Below are positions 19,155-28,929 of a stretch of DNA of 64,000 nucleotides, in pieces. How positions within the stretch are numbered: the stretch's first letter is position 1; every line of letters begins with the position of its first letter. Origin of the DNA: Paramicrobacterium chengjingii (GTDB lineage: Bacteria; Actinomycetota; Actinomycetes; Actinomycetales; Microbacteriaceae); NCBI RefSeq assembly GCF_011751765.2, contig NZ_CP061169.1, forward strand, positions 682,001 to 746,000, given 5' to 3'. Under the pieces are notes generated by a model. The model was not told where the DNA came from and ran no database searches. It saw only the letters and a list, made by a program, of their open reading frames with translations. The translations under genes and the position numbers were made by a program.

Positions 19155-19921
19155 GCGAAGCAAAGAAGGAGCAGGACGTGGCTACAGACCAGACTGCTAC
19201 AGACAAGACGGCTGCAGATCAGACTGTAGAACCGGTTGTTGAGAAGCCTGTGGAGACCGCTGCCGGTTCTGAACCGCGCACCGACGACCCCCGCAACAAC
19301 CGTCGTGGCGGTGGACGTGGCGAGCGCAACCAGGGTCGTGGCGACCGTGGTGGACGTGACCGCGGCGGACGCGACGACAAGAACCAGTTCCTTGAGCGCG
19401 TTGTCACCATCAACCGCGTGTCGAAGGTCGTCAAGGGTGGTCGTCGCTTCAGCTTCACCGCTCTCGTCGTCGTCGGCGATGGAAACGGTGTTGTGGGCGT
19501 CGGATACGGCAAGGCGCGCGAGGTTCCTCTCGCGATCTCGAAGGGCGTCGAGGAAGCGAAGAAGAACTTCTTCCGCGTTCCTCGCATCGGCCAGTCGATT
19601 CCCCACCCCGTTCAGGGCGAGGAAGCGGCAGGTGTCGTTCTTCTGCGTCCGGCTGCAGCAGGTACCGGTGTTATCGCCGGTGGTCCGGTGCGCGCCGTTC
19701 TCGAGTGCGCAGGAATTCACGACGTGCTGAGCAAGTCGCTCGGTTCCTCGAACACCATCAATATCGTGCACGCAACGGTCACCGCGCTCAAGCAGCTGGA
19801 GGAGCCCCGCTCCGTGGCTGCTCGCCGCGGCAAGGAATACGACGAGGTCGCTCCCGCCAAGTTGCTGCAGATCGAGGCGCGCTTCGCTGAAGCCGCTGCC
19901 GCCGCAAAGGCAGGTGCATAA
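19151..19921 (+). CDS. rpsE: 30S ribosomal protein S5 with long N-terminal extension
   Basis: 256 residues against ~167 in E. coli. Residues 1-78 are an added low-complexity region, first acidic/Thr-rich and then Gly/Arg/Asp-rich ([20 protein letters not shown]). The S5 double-stranded RNA-binding fold follows ([20 protein letters not shown], then [16 protein letters not shown]). S5 affects accuracy and 16S processing. GTG start overlaps rplR, so no shorter start is favoured. RGG-like tracts bind RNA in other proteins; here this is inference. Confidence 0.95.
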   Translation: MSEAKKEQDVATDQTATDKTAADQTVEPVVEKPVETAAGSEPRTDDPRNNRRGGGRGERNQGRGDRGGRDRGGRDDKNQFLERVVTINRVSKVVKGGRRFSFTALVVVGDGNGVVGVGYGKAREVPLAISKGVEEAKKNFFRVPRIGQSIPHPVQGEEAAGVVLLRPAAAGTGVIAGGPVRAVLECAGIHDVLSKSLGSSNTINIVHATVTALKQLEEPRSVAARRGKEYDEVAPAKLLQIEARFAEAAAAAKAGA

Positions 19922-20106
19922 TGGCCGCACAGCTGAAGGTCACGCAGATCAAGTCCAAAATTAGTGAGAAGCAGAACCAGCGCGACACGCTTCGCAGCCT
20001 GGGACTCAAGCACATCGGTGACGTCGTCGTTCGCGAGGACACGCGTCAGAACCGTGGCTACGTCAACACTGTTTCCCACCTCGTAAAGGTTGAGGAGATC
20101 GACTAA
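19921..20106 (+). CDS. rpmD: 50S ribosomal protein L30
   Basis: 61 residues, the normal short L30. [21 protein letters not shown] and [12 protein letters not shown] are typical (first trimmed when counted per family). Its first base is the last of the rpsE stop and its last base is the first of rplO, a fully compressed arrangement. Confidence 0.96.
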   Translation: MAAQLKVTQIKSKISEKQNQRDTLRSLGLKHIGDVVVREDTRQNRGYVNTVSHLVKVEEID

Positions 20107-20654
20107 TGGCTGACGAGAAGAAGGACGTCACCGATACGAAGGCCGCTCCTGCCGCCAAGGCGCCGGCAAAAAAGGCAACGGCCAAGAAGTCAGAAGCCAA
20201 GGCTGACGTTCCCAGCACTCCCGCGTTGAAGGTGCACCACCTTCGCCCGGCTCCCGGAGCCAAGACCGAACGTACACGCGTCGGTCGCGGTGAGGGATCG
20301 AAGGGTAAGACCGCTGGTCGTGGTACCAAGGGAACCAAGGCTCGTTACCAGGTTCGTCCCGGCTTCGAGGGTGGACAGCTCCCGGCACACATGCGTACCC
20401 CGAAGCTGCGCGGGTTCAAGAACCCGTTCCGCGTGGAGTACCAGGTTGTGAACCTTGAGCGCCTTGCCGAGCTTTACCCGAAGGGCGGCGACGTTACCGT
20501 TGACGACCTCGTGGCAAAGGGCGCCGTTCGCAAGAACGAGAAGGTCAAGGTTCTCGGGAATGGCGACATCTCGGTGAAGCTGAACGTCGAGGTCGACAAG
20601 GTCTCCGGCTCGGCTGAGCAGAAGATCGTCGCTGCCGGCGGCTCGATCAAGTAA
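20106..20654 (+). CDS. rplO: 50S ribosomal protein L15 with N-terminal extension
   Basis: 182 residues; L15 is usually 145-150. The first ~38 residues are a Lys/Ala-rich extension ([17 protein letters not shown]). The conserved core starts [20 protein letters not shown] and includes [14 protein letters not shown]15 is a late 50S assembly protein. Last gene of the r-protein run before secY. Confidence 0.96.
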   Translation: MADEKKDVTDTKAAPAAKAPAKKATAKKSEAKADVPSTPALKVHHLRPAPGAKTERTRVGRGEGSKGKTAGRGTKGTKARYQVRPGFEGGQLPAHMRTPKLRGFKNPFRVEYQVVNLERLAELYPKGGDVTVDDLVAKGAVRKNEKVKVLGNGDISVKLNVEVDKVSGSAEQKIVAAGGSIK

Positions 20655-20712
20655 GTTACGACCGGTCGTGCGACTCGCCAACTGAGTGAATCGCGCCTCT
20701 CGATTATTCGTC

Positions 20713-20748
20713 GGGCCCAGTAATCGGCTAGATTCGATTGCTGGGCCC
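20713..20748 (+). terminator. Hairpin between rplO and secY
   Basis: A 14-bp stem (20713-20726 with 20735-20748, one T-G pair) closes an 8-nt loop and is followed by TTCGATTT. It probably lowers readthrough from the r-protein genes into secY-adk-map. Confidence 0.75.
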
Positions 20749-20816
20749 TTCGATTTCGGAAGGCCCACTGTAGGCATGGCGAGCCGGAATGGCCGGCTCA
20801 ACCCAGGAGGCCCTTG

Positions 20817-22139
20817 TTGTTTAGCGCTATTGCGCGGATCTTCCGCACCCCGGACCTGCGCCGGAAGATCGGCTTCACACTCGGCATCATCGCCCTGTAT
20901 CGACTCGGCTCGTTCATTCCGACGCCCTTCGTCGATTTCGGCAACGTCCAGAAGTGTCTGGCTCAGAACCAGGGCACAAGCGGTCTCTACGAGCTCGTCA
21001 ACCTGTTCTCGGGTGGCGCGCTTCTGCAGCTGTCGATTTTCGCCCTCGGCATCATGCCGTACATTACGGCGTCGATTATCACCCAGCTGCTTCGCGTGGT
21101 CATTCCGCACTTCGAGACCTTGCACAAGGAAGGCCAGGCAGGCCAGAGCAAGCTCACGCAGTACACGCGTTACCTCACCATCTTCCTCGGCATCCTGCAG
21201 TCGACGACGCTGATCACTGTCGCACGAAGCGGTGCGCTTTTCGGCACGAACTCGGGCCCTGAGTGCAGCTCACTGATCACGGACGACACCTGGTACGCGG
21301 TGTTGCTCATGGTGCTCACAATGACGGCGGGCACCGGTCTCATCATGTGGATGGGAGAGCTCATCACCGAGCGCGGCATCGGCAACGGAATGTCGCTGCT
21401 GATCTTCACGTCGATCGCCGCGACGTTCCCGAGCTCGCTGTGGGCAATCGCCGAGTCGCACGGATTCGAGATGTTCCTGCTCGTTCTCGCCATCGGCTGC
21501 GTCGTCGTCATCGCAGTCGTCTTCGTCGAGCAGTCTCAACGTCGAGTGCCTGTGCAATATGCGAAGAGAATGGTCGGACGTCGCACCTACGGCGGAAACA
21601 GCACGTATATTCCGATCAAGGTGAACATGGCCGGTGTTATCCCGATCATCTTCGCGTCGTCGTTGCTGTACCTGCCTGCCCTGATCGCGCAGTTCAATCA
21701 GCCGGCGGCTGGAGAGCAGCCCGCGGCATGGGTGACCTGGATCACGACCTACCTGACGAACGGTGATCACCCGCTGTACATGGCGCTGTACTTCCTGCTC
21801 ATCATCGGATTCACGTACTTCTACGTCGCGATTACCTTCAACCCGGAGGAAGTCGCCGACAACATGAAGAAGTACGGCGGATTCATTCCCGGCATTCGCG
21901 CCGGACGTCCGACGGCCGAGTACCTGGACTACGTGCTCACCCGCGTGACGTTGCCCGGATCGCTGTACCTCGGATTGATCGCTCTGATTCCGCTTGTCGC
22001 CCTCGCGACAGTTGGCGCGAACCAGAACTTCCCGTTCGGCGGAGCATCCATCCTGATCATCGTCGGTGTTGGTCTTGAAACGGTCAAGCAGATCGATTCG
22101 CAACTCCAACAGCGCCACTACGAAGGGCTGCTTCGATGA
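20817..22139 (+). CDS. secY: Protein translocase subunit SecY
   Basis: 440 residues with ten membrane segments, the channel subunit of Sec[23 protein letters not shown] and the [14 protein letters not shown] cytoplasmic-loop sequence identify it. Two adjacent TTG codons are possible starts; TTG at 20817 is preferred because AGGAGG (20805-20810) is then 6 nt away rather than 3. It overlaps adk by four bases. Confidence 0.95.
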   Translation: MFSAIARIFRTPDLRRKIGFTLGIIALYRLGSFIPTPFVDFGNVQKCLAQNQGTSGLYELVNLFSGGALLQLSIFALGIMPYITASIITQLLRVVIPHFETLHKEGQAGQSKLTQYTRYLTIFLGILQSTTLITVARSGALFGTNSGPECSSLITDDTWYAVLLMVLTMTAGTGLIMWMGELITERGIGNGMSLLIFTSIAATFPSSLWAIAESHGFEMFLLVLAIGCVVVIAVVFVEQSQRRVPVQYAKRMVGRRTYGGNSTYIPIKVNMAGVIPIIFASSLLYLPALIAQFNQPAAGEQPAAWVTWITTYLTNGDHPLYMALYFLLIIGFTYFYVAITFNPEEVADNMKKYGGFIPGIRAGRPTAEYLDYVLTRVTLPGSLYLGLIALIPLVALATVGANQNFPFGGASILIIVGVGLETVKQIDSQLQQRHYEGLLR

Positions 22140-22747
22140 CGACGGAACATGTAAGTGATGGCGTTCGACTGTTGATCGTCGGCCCTCCCGGGGCGGGCAA
22201 AGGCACTCAGGCTGGCGTGATCGCGAAGACGTATGGTATTCCCGCAATCTCGACGGGCGACATCTTTCGTCAGAACATTGCCGAAGGAACAGAGCTCGGC
22301 AAGAAGGTGGACGCGATAGTCTCCAGCGGCGGATACGTCCCCGACACCCTCACAAACGAGATCGTCGCCGACCGGCTTCAGCAGGACGACGCGCGTGACG
22401 GCTTTCTGCTTGACGGCTACCCCCGCACGGAGGAGCAGGTGGCTGAGCTCGATCGCATTCTCGCGGCTTCCGGAAACACGCTCGACGCCGTCGTGCAGCT
22501 CACGGCGGATCGTGACGAGGTAGTGAAGCGCCTGCTGCTTCGTGCGGAGCAGCAGGGGCGCTCTGACGACACCGAAGACGTCATTCGCCACAGACAGGAC
22601 GTCTATCACGAGCAGACCGAGCCGGTCATCGCCGCGTATCGGGAGCGAGGCGTCGTTGTGAGCATCGACGGACTTGGCGCGATCGATGAGGTCAGCGACC
22701 GCGTGCTGAGCGCACTCGCGCAGCACGGTCTGGCAGCATCCGCTTGA
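22136..22747 (+). CDS. adk: Adenylate kinase, short-LID form
   Basis: 203 residues. It interconverts ATP + AMP and 2 ADP. The P-loop is [10 protein letters not shown] (about residues 16-25) and the AMP site DGYPRTEEQ is present. The LID is the short type ([14 protein letters not shown]) without the zinc-binding cysteines of long-form enzymes, as is usual in actinobacteria. ATG overlaps the secY stop; the end overlaps map. Confidence 0.96.
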   Translation: MTTEHVSDGVRLLIVGPPGAGKGTQAGVIAKTYGIPAISTGDIFRQNIAEGTELGKKVDAIVSSGGYVPDTLTNEIVADRLQQDDARDGFLLDGYPRTEEQVAELDRILAASGNTLDAVVQLTADRDEVVKRLLLRAEQQGRSDDTEDVIRHRQDVYHEQTEPVIAAYRERGVVVSIDGLGAIDEVSDRVLSALAQHGLAASA

Positions 22748-23595
22748 TACGGCCGCTTCGCCGCTCGATCTACAAGTCGCCAGCACAGTTGCGCCTGATG
22801 ATTGAGCCGGGTCTGCTGACGGCCCGTGCCCTCGAGGCTGCCTGCGCTGCTGTGCGCCCGGGCGTGACGACGGCGGAGATCGACAGCATCGCCGAGAGCG
22901 TGATCGTCGCCGGTGGCGGAAAGCCGAACTTCAAGATGGAACACGGCTACCATCACACGCTGTGTGTGTCGGTGAACGACGAAGTCGTGCATGGCATTCC
23001 CGGTGCACGCATCATCGAGGCCGGCGACATCGTCTCGATTGATTGTGGTGCCGACGTCGGCGGCTGGAACGGCGACTCGGCGGCCACCGTCGTGGTACCC
23101 GATGCGGAACGCCCCGACGTGCAGCGCGACAACGAGCGCCTGTCCCAAACGACGGCAGGCTCCATGTGGGCAGGGATCGCGCGTTTAGTCACGGCGACGC
23201 ACCTGAACGAGGTCGGCGACGCTGTGCAGGGTTACATCGAAGCGAACCCGGATGCGTTCGGCGACGAATACGGCATCATCGAGGACTACATCGGGCACGG
23301 CATCGGGCGCTCGATGCACGAGGAACCTCCCGTTTTCAACTACCGCGTGCCGATGCAGGGGCCCGCCGTGAAGCCCGGCCTCGTCGTCGCGATTGAACCG
23401 ATGATGGTCGGAGGGTCACCCGATACCGTCGTGCTCGACGACGAGTGGACAGTGGCGACGGTTGATGGCGATGTCGCTGCGCACTGGGAGCACAGCATCG
23501 CCGTGCATGCCGGCGGCATCTGGGTGCTCACCGCTGAAGACGGGGGAGCGGCCGGCCTGGCTCCATTCGGCGTCACACCGACGCCCATCGCCTGA
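22744..23595 (+). CDS. map: Type I methionine aminopeptidase
   Basis: 283 residues. Removes the initiator methionine from new proteins. The two-metal site is visible: [14 protein letters not shown] (two Asp), [12 protein letters not shown] (His), IEPM (Glu) and WEHSIAV (Glu). The TTG at 22744 overlaps the adk stop (TTGA) and gives [15 protein letters not shown], a normal N-terminus; no better start is near. Cotranscribed with secY and adk. Confidence 0.95.
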   Translation: MIRPLRRSIYKSPAQLRLMIEPGLLTARALEAACAAVRPGVTTAEIDSIAESVIVAGGGKPNFKMEHGYHHTLCVSVNDEVVHGIPGARIIEAGDIVSIDCGADVGGWNGDSAATVVVPDAERPDVQRDNERLSQTTAGSMWAGIARLVTATHLNEVGDAVQGYIEANPDAFGDEYGIIEDYIGHGIGRSMHEEPPVFNYRVPMQGPAVKPGLVVAIEPMMVGGSPDTVVLDDEWTVATVDGDVAAHWEHSIAVHAGGIWVLTAEDGGAAGLAPFGVTPTPIA

Positions 23596-23608
23596 ACCCC
23601 GAACGCGG

Positions 23609-23614
23609 TATCGT
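23609..23614 (+). promoter_or_regulatory. -10 box TATCGT, candidate leaderless promoter
   Basis: TATCGT lies 6 nt before the ATG at 23621; no Shine-Dalgarno sequence is present between the map stop and this start. Confidence 0.45.
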
Positions 23615-23620
23615 CGGTTC

Positions 23621-24496
23621 ATGACCGTCGTGTTTCTGATCACTCCGCAGGATCGTGCGGACGCCGGTCTCGACTTCGACGCTCTGCTTACGCCGGTCCA
23701 TTCGGATGCTGCAGCACTGAGCGTCTTCGATGCCGGTGCAGCGCGAGGCGACGGGGTGTTCGAGACCATCGGCGTGAACGCCGGCAGCGCAAGAAAGCCG
23801 GGCCCGCACCTCGCCAGGCTGGCGGCATCCGCTCGAATCATGGATCTTCCTGAACCGCACACCGAGCAGTGGATGCACGCAATCAAACGGGTCGTCGGAC
23901 TGATGGACCCGCACCGCGGGGGAGTGATCAGGCTGGTCATCACTCGCGGAACGCCGCAGTCGTCTCCCACATGCTGGATTACAGGACAGGAGTCCCCGGC
24001 CGACGTGCGTGAGCGCGAAGACGGCGTGAGCGTTGTGCTTCTCGACCGCGGCTGGCCGATCGACATCGCCGAGCGCGCCCCGTGGATGCTGGCCGGAGCG
24101 AAGACACTGTCGTACGCACCGAACATGGCCGCACTTCGGGAAGCCAATCGCCGCGGCGCCGATGACGTCGTGTTCACATCCCTCGAGGGCTATGCGCTCG
24201 AGGGCCCCACCTCGTCGCTGATCATTAGAATTGGAAGGCGGCTCGTCACTCCGACATCCGGCGACGGCAACCTGCCGGGCACAACGCAGCAAGAGCTCTT
24301 CGACTGGGCGGAGCACAACGGCTTCAGCACGCAGTCGCGCCGCGTGCGCGCCGACGAGGTGCGGCAGGCGGATGCTGCCTGGCTGGTGTCGAGCGTTCGC
24401 CTTGTCGTGCCGATCACGGCGGTCGATGGGCACCTCATGCAGCGCGACGCCGCTCTCTCGGCGCGCATGAACGATCATCTGCTCACATTGGGCTGA
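23621..24496 (+). CDS. pabC: Aminotransferase class IV, probable 4-amino-4-deoxychorismate lyase
   Basis: 291 residues. PLP enzyme of fold type IV; the likely reaction splits aminodeoxychorismate into p-aminobenzoate and pyruvate for folate. The PLP lysine is in GAKTLSYAPNM, followed by EGPTSSLI and LPGTTQ, all family landmarks. The ATG at 23621 is chosen over in-frame codons inside map because a TATCGT box sits 6 nt upstream. The family also includes branched-chain and D-amino-acid aminotransferases, so the specific reaction is probable, not certain. Confidence 0.75.
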   Translation: MTVVFLITPQDRADAGLDFDALLTPVHSDAAALSVFDAGAARGDGVFETIGVNAGSARKPGPHLARLAASARIMDLPEPHTEQWMHAIKRVVGLMDPHRGGVIRLVITRGTPQSSPTCWITGQESPADVREREDGVSVVLLDRGWPIDIAERAPWMLAGAKTLSYAPNMAALREANRRGADDVVFTSLEGYALEGPTSSLIIRIGRRLVTPTSGDGNLPGTTQQELFDWAEHNGFSTQSRRVRADEVRQADAAWLVSSVRLVVPITAVDGHLMQRDAALSARMNDHLLTLG

Positions 24497-24504
24497 CGCG
24501 GCTG

Positions 24505-26418
24505 TCAGCTGTCCATCGTGCGTACGAGCGCGTCGATGAACGCGCTGAATGTGCGGCCGCCGCGCACAATGCTCGCCACGTCTTCGCGCTCTGAGAACAC
24601 CTCGACGAACTGGTCGAACACCTCCTGAAACTGTGCACGACCGTCTGCGCTGAACGCGATGAGGGCGACAACGTTCACGCGACCGTCGCCCCACGGCATG
24701 CTGCGCTCGTTGACGGCGATCGCTATCGACGTGCGGCTCGCCGTCATCTCCATCGCGTGCGGAACGGCAAGCGTGTCGGTGAACGCCGTCGACGACATGC
24801 GCTCGCGTTCGATCGCGGCTTCGATGTACCGGCCGTCGATGACCCCGAGCCGCTGCATTCGCTCACCGAGCAGCCGGATCAGCGCCTCTTCGCTTTCAGC
24901 CTCGACGTCGCGCAGAAAAAGCCGCTCGTCGAGATATCGCAGCAACTGGTCGCGAATCGATGCGCGCCTGGCGATGCGCCGCACGCGACTGAGGCTCGAG
25001 CGCACTCGATCGACATCGGCCGGGCTCAGGAACGGCTGAATGCGCACGATGTTCTCGGCGGGGGCCGGCGGCTCGAGCGTCGTGAGCACGAGATCGGCGT
25101 CGAGGTGCTCCCACGGCACATCGGTGCGCGTCACCACGCGAGTGACAGTGAGGGCATCACCGAGTGTCTGGATGATGCGGTCGGCAAGCATCGCCTGCAG
25201 GTCGTAGTAGTTGGGGCAGACGAGCACACACGTTGCCAGGTCGTCACGACGAGTCTGCTGCTGCAGGTGTGCACCGATGTGCATGGCAATGTATGCGATC
25301 TCGTCGTCATTCACGACGATTCCGCGCGCATCATGCAGGCCACTCGCAATGAAGACGGCGAGTTCGTAGATCATGGGGTACGCGGTCTTGAGGGATGTTG
25401 TCAGCGGGTTGCGGGAGTACGCCTGATCCTCCGCTCGCTCGAGCAGATTGCTGACGTGCACGGTGAGTCGGGTGAGAAAGTCGACGTCCGACAGATCGAC
25501 GAGGTATTCCTCGCCCGCGCGTTCGGCAATGGAGCGCACAGTCGCGTACTCATCTGGCGTGAAGTACTCCGACGCGAGAGCAGCGTCTGCGTCTGGCCTC
25601 GGCGCGACGGCACGCGTGGAAAGCAGATAAGCGATATAGCCGATGTCTGCGTCACCGAGCGGGTCGGCGAAATGCGTGCGTGACAGCTCACGCACAACGC
25701 TGCGCAGCTCGGCATCCGTTCCTGTGTCGCGCTGCTGACTCTCGACGGGAGAGCTCTTGCCCGCGCGATCAGCGGCGATCGCGATGTGCAGAAGAACATT
25801 GTCCATGCCGTAGTCGTTGATGTAGTAGCCGCGATCCTGCAGGGCCTCGATGAGGTCGGTCTTGAACGAGCCGAGACTTTCAGACTCGAACTCCCGCTGA
25901 ATCGCATCGAGCTGCGCCATACCGTGCGTGGTCTCGTCACGGAACAGTCGAGAGAGCAGCCGGCGTCTGGCAAGCTCAGACCCGCGAAGGGCCACCCGCC
26001 CGCCCGTGCGCGCCAGCGTCAGACCGGTGTCGGCGAGCAGAGCGCGAACGCGAGTCAGGTCGGTTTCGAGCGTCGAGTCGCTGATGAACAGCGCGCTCGC
26101 CGTCTCGTAGACGTCGAAGCCGTCCGCCTCATCGACGAGCAGCCGCACGATGCGGTGAAGCCGTTCGCGCGGAGTGCCGTCGTCGGCCGACGCGCTCGCC
26201 GTGCCGAGATAGGCGGCATAGGCATCGCGCCCGAGTCGATATCCGTCAGGTCCCGCTTCAATCACGGGCAGCGGATGCGCCTTTGCTTTGATCGCGGCGA
26301 TATAGGTGCGGATGCTGCGAGCACTGACGCCGAGCGCATCGGCAAGGTCGCCGGCGGTCTGAGGCCCGTTCGAGCGCACGAGCTGCTCAAGCAGCTGGCT
26401 GTGTCGATCGGTGCTCAC
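24505..26418 (-). CDS. mtlR: MtlR/BglG-family PRD transcriptional regulator of the mannitol operon
   Basis: 637 residues. Order of domains: N-terminal HTH (about 5-60, GDLADALGVSARSIRTYIAA), second HTH region, PRD1 with a conserved His in DNVLLHIAIAADR, PRD2 with His in RLTVHVSNLLER and AYIAMHIGAHL, a GatB-like EIIB domain with Cys in CVLVCPNYYDL, and an EIIA domain with the phosphorylatable His in LAVPHAME. This is the layout of MtlR, a DNA-binding activator controlled by phosphorylation from HPr and the mannitol EII proteins. GTG start with AAGGAG. Divergent from the PTS genes across a 141-bp gap with a palindrome. Confidence 0.85.
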   Translation of the reverse strand: MSTDRHSQLLEQLVRSNGPQTAGDLADALGVSARSIRTYIAAIKAKAHPLPVIEAGPDGYRLGRDAYAAYLGTASASADDGTPRERLHRIVRLLVDEADGFDVYETASALFISDSTLETDLTRVRALLADTGLTLARTGGRVALRGSELARRRLLSRLFRDETTHGMAQLDAIQREFESESLGSFKTDLIEALQDRGYYINDYGMDNVLLHIAIAADRAGKSSPVESQQRDTGTDAELRSVVRELSRTHFADPLGDADIGYIAYLLSTRAVAPRPDADAALASEYFTPDEYATVRSIAERAGEEYLVDLSDVDFLTRLTVHVSNLLERAEDQAYSRNPLTTSLKTAYPMIYELAVFIASGLHDARGIVVNDDEIAYIAMHIGAHLQQQTRRDDLATCVLVCPNYYDLQAMLADRIIQTLGDALTVTRVVTRTDVPWEHLDADLVLTTLEPPAPAENIVRIQPFLSPADVDRVRSSLSRVRRIARRASIRDQLLRYLDERLFLRDVEAESEEALIRLLGERMQRLGVIDGRYIEAAIERERMSSTAFTDTLAVPHAMEMTASRTSIAIAVNERSMPWGDGRVNVVALIAFSADGRAQFQEVFDQFVEVFSEREDVASIVRGGRTFSAFIDALVRTMDS

Positions 26419-26497
26419 GGTTCTCCTTTGACGGGGCTTAGTTACGAGTCAACCAGGCTTCGCCGTGCTCGCGAAGCACATTCGACAATCGACAGAC

Positions 26498-26513
26498 TTC
26501 CGCCCGGGCGGAA
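26498..26513. promoter_or_regulatory. Perfect 16-bp palindrome, candidate MtlR operator
   Basis: TTCCGCCCGGGCGGAA is its own reverse complement and lies midway between the divergent regulator and the EIIB gene. A looser inverted repeat, GTGCT...AGCAC, lies at 26465-26479. Position suggests a binding site for the regulator, but this is inferred. Confidence 0.5.
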
Positions 26514-26559
26514 ACGCCTCTGCTGGCCGCCGTCTGCGGGAGTAGGCAGACTCATTGGC

Positions 26560-26871
26560 ATGCAGATCATCGTTGTATGCGGGGCAGGAGCGTCATCGAC
26601 GTTCATTGCCCTGCGTGTGCGGCGTTCCGCGGCATCCCGCGGGCTTGACGTCACGGCGAAGGCAATTGCCCTCGACAACGTCGACGATGCGCTTGCCGAC
26701 GCCGATGTTCTGCTGCTCGGCGCTCATCTGGCCGAGAGCGCGAGCGACCTGGAACGCACGGCGAAGAAGGCGGGCACAGCGCTTGCCGTGATGCCCGAGT
26801 CGGTGTTCACGGCGCCGAAGGGAGACGACGCCCTCGACCTCGCGCTCACGGCGGCAGGAGCGAACTCATGA
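26560..26871 (+). CDS. Stand-alone PTS EIIB protein (lactose/chitobiose type)
   Basis: 103 residues. Fold and active-site loop match the IIB-Lac/Chb family: VVCGAGASSTF with phosphorylatable Cys7 in a P-loop-like turn. The frame is open far upstream, but the ATG at 26560 gives the exact family N-terminus. No matching EIIC or EIIA of that family is in the window. It lies between the MtlR-type regulator and HPr, so a role as a signalling phosphocarrier for the regulator is possible. No clear ribosome-binding site; GGGAG is 17 bases upstream. Confidence 0.75.
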   Translation: MQIIVVCGAGASSTFIALRVRRSAASRGLDVTAKAIALDNVDDALADADVLLLGAHLAESASDLERTAKKAGTALAVMPESVFTAPKGDDALDLALTAAGANS

Positions 26872-26882
26872 CACCGCAATCG

Positions 26883-26912
26883 TTGTGCCTGCGCACACAC
26901 TCAGACTATGGT
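26883..26912 (+). promoter_or_regulatory. Promoter of ptsH-ptsI-mtlAFD
   Basis: TTGTGC (26883-26888) and TATGGT (26907-26912) with an 18-bp spacer lie 35 nt before HPr. The promoter starts only 12 bases after the EIIB gene, so HPr and downstream genes can be transcribed separately from it. Confidence 0.65.
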
Positions 26913-26947
26913 GACAATCACAGCCCACGGCGACGTAGGAGGACCAC

Positions 26948-27214
26948 ATGGTGGAACGGAACATCAGAATCGGATCGTCGCATGGGCTGCATGCTCGTCC
27001 GGCCAAGCTCTTCACTCAGGCTGCGGCGTCAAGCGGCGCGACAGTCACCCTCCGCAAGGGTGACAAGTCGGTCAACGCTGCGAGCATCCTCGGAGTCATC
27101 TCGCTCGGCGTCGACCATGGTGACGAAGTCACGCTCTCGGTCGAGGGCGATGATGCCGAGCGCATTTTCGGCGAGCTCGAGGAGCTGCTCGTCACTGATC
27201 AAGACGAGGCCTGA
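26948..27214 (+). CDS. ptsH: Phosphocarrier protein HPr
   Basis: 88 residues. HPr carries phosphate from enzyme I to the EIIA domains. The active His15 is in SHGLHARPAK and Arg17 is present. Ser46, the regulatory site for HPr kinase in Firmicutes, is also conserved (NAASILGV), although no HPr kinase is seen here. AGGAGG precedes the ATG. Next to ptsI and the mannitol genes. Confidence 0.95.
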   Translation: MVERNIRIGSSHGLHARPAKLFTQAAASSGATVTLRKGDKSVNAASILGVISLGVDHGDEVTLSVEGDDAERIFGELEELLVTDQDEA

Positions 27215-27256
27215 CCGCACAATGCGTGCGGCCTCGCGAGCACGAGGAGGTCGCTG

Positions 27257-28924
27257 ATGGAGTTCACGGGAACAGGTATCGGTCAAGGCGTCGCCGTCGG
27301 AACGACGGTGCGCATGCCCGATCCTCTGCCAGAGCCGCATACCGCGTCGAGCACGCGCACGCCTGCCGAGGAGGCAGAACGTGCGGGTACATCGATGTCT
27401 GCGGTGGCGCGTGATCTCGAAGAGCGCGGCGAGAAGGCCGGAGGTACCGCGAGCGATGTGCTCGAGGCGCAGGCGATGATGGCGGAAGATCCGTCGTTGA
27501 TGCAGCTCGTCATGCAGGCGACGGATGCCGGTAAGACGGCGGAGCGGGCGGTCTACGAAGCGTTCGCGTCGTTTCGCGACCAGTTGGCGGCGATGGGAGG
27601 CTACCTCGGCGAGAGGGCTGCCGATCTCGACGACGTGTCGCAGAGGGTCATCGCGCACCTCAGCGGTGTCGCCGCCCCCGGTGTGCCGCAGCCGGACGAG
27701 CCCTTCGTGCTGCTGGCCCGCGACCTTGCGCCGGCCGATACGGCGTTACTCGATCTCGACAAAGTGCTCGCTCTCGTCACGAGCGACGGCGGACCGACGT
27801 CGCACACGGCCATCCTGGCCCGAGAGAAATCGATCGTCGCGATGGTCGGAACGGCTAACGCGCTCACGATTGACGACGGAACTGCAGTGATCGTCGATGC
27901 GGCCGCAGGAACGGTGACGACAGACCCGTCAGCGGATGCTGTCGCCGACGCACGTGCGCGTATCGCCGAACGCGAGCAGACCGCATCCGCCCCCGTGACT
28001 CCCGGCGCTCTCGCCGATGGCACTCCCATTCCGCTGCTCGCCAACCTCGGCTCGGGGGATGGCGCCGCTCACGCGGTTGAACTCGGCGCCGAGGGCGTTG
28101 GCCTCTTTCGCACGGAGTTTCTGTTTCTCGACGCGGGCGACACAGCACCAAGCGTCGACGAGCAGACTGAGCACTATGTGCGTGTTCTCTCGGCGTTCGC
28201 CGGCAAAAAGGTGACCGTGCGCGTGCTCGATGCGGGCGCCGATAAACCGCTTCCCTTTCTCAATGACGCTGATGAGCAGAACCCCGCGCTCGGGCTCCGC
28301 GGCTTGAGGGCGCTGCGCGCAAGGGAAGGCATTCTGCGGGATCAGCTCGCAGCCCTCGCCGCGGCCGACGCCCAGACTGAAGCAGACCTCTGGGTGATGG
28401 CCCCGATGGTGTCGACTGTTGAAGAGACCGAGTACTTCGTTGATCTCGCGCACGAGTTCGGCCTGAAGACCGCCGGAATCATGGTGGAGGTTCCCTCGAT
28501 CGCACTGCTGGCCAAGCGTGCGTTCGCGGCAAGCGACTTCGCGTCGATCGGCACGAACGATCTCACTCAATACACGCTTGCGGCCGACCGGCTCCTCGGC
28601 ACGGTGGCGAGCTTTCAAGACCCGTGGCACCCGGCAGTGCTTCAACTGATCGGCGCCGTCGGTCAGGCCGGTGCCGAAGCGGGAAAACCGGTGGGAATCT
28701 GCGGCGAAGCCGCGGCAGACCCGCTGCTCGCCGTTGTGCTCGTCGGACTCGGCGCGACAACCCTCTCGATGTCGCCGTCGGCGCTCGCCGATGTTCGACT
28801 CTCGCTCGCGCGGTTCGACGGCGATGCTGCGCAGCACCTGGCACAGATCGCGTGTGATGCGGCGGATGCGGCTTCGGCTCGAGCCGCCGTGACTGACGCG
28901 GCATCCTCTCTACAGAAAGACTGA
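27257..28924 (+). CDS. ptsI: PTS enzyme I (PEP-protein phosphotransferase)
   Basis: 555 residues, slightly shorter than the E. coli enzyme. It moves phosphate from PEP to HPr. The N-terminal domain carries active His183 in GGPTSHTAIL; the C-terminal TIM barrel binds PEP, with GVGLFRTEFLFLD, GTNDLTQYTLAADR and GICGEAAADP as landmarks. GAGGAGG ribosome-binding site. It sits between HPr and mtlA, so general PTS proteins are encoded inside the mannitol operon. Confidence 0.95.
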   Translation: MEFTGTGIGQGVAVGTTVRMPDPLPEPHTASSTRTPAEEAERAGTSMSAVARDLEERGEKAGGTASDVLEAQAMMAEDPSLMQLVMQATDAGKTAERAVYEAFASFRDQLAAMGGYLGERAADLDDVSQRVIAHLSGVAAPGVPQPDEPFVLLARDLAPADTALLDLDKVLALVTSDGGPTSHTAILAREKSIVAMVGTANALTIDDGTAVIVDAAAGTVTTDPSADAVADARARIAEREQTASAPVTPGALADGTPIPLLANLGSGDGAAHAVELGAEGVGLFRTEFLFLDAGDTAPSVDEQTEHYVRVLSAFAGKKVTVRVLDAGADKPLPFLNDADEQNPALGLRGLRALRAREGILRDQLAALAAADAQTEADLWVMAPMVSTVEETEYFVDLAHEFGLKTAGIMVEVPSIALLAKRAFAASDFASIGTNDLTQYTLAADRLLGTVASFQDPWHPAVLQLIGAVGQAGAEAGKPVGICGEAAADPLLAVVLVGLGATTLSMSPSALADVRLSLARFDGDAAQHLAQIACDAADAASARAAVTDAASSLQKD

Positions 28925-28929
28925 TCACA

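Noticed and set aside
20190..21125. 311-codon minus-strand frame opposite rplO and secY
   Set aside because: Crosses two certain genes and the intergenic hairpin; no plausible protein.
24757..25683. 308-codon plus-strand frame opposite the MtlR-type regulator
   Set aside because: The minus-strand regulator has clear domains with active residues; the plus frame has none.
25786..26559. Upstream extension of the EIIB frame
   Set aside because: It lies antisense to the regulator and outside the EIIB family; the ATG at 26560 gives the normal N-terminus.
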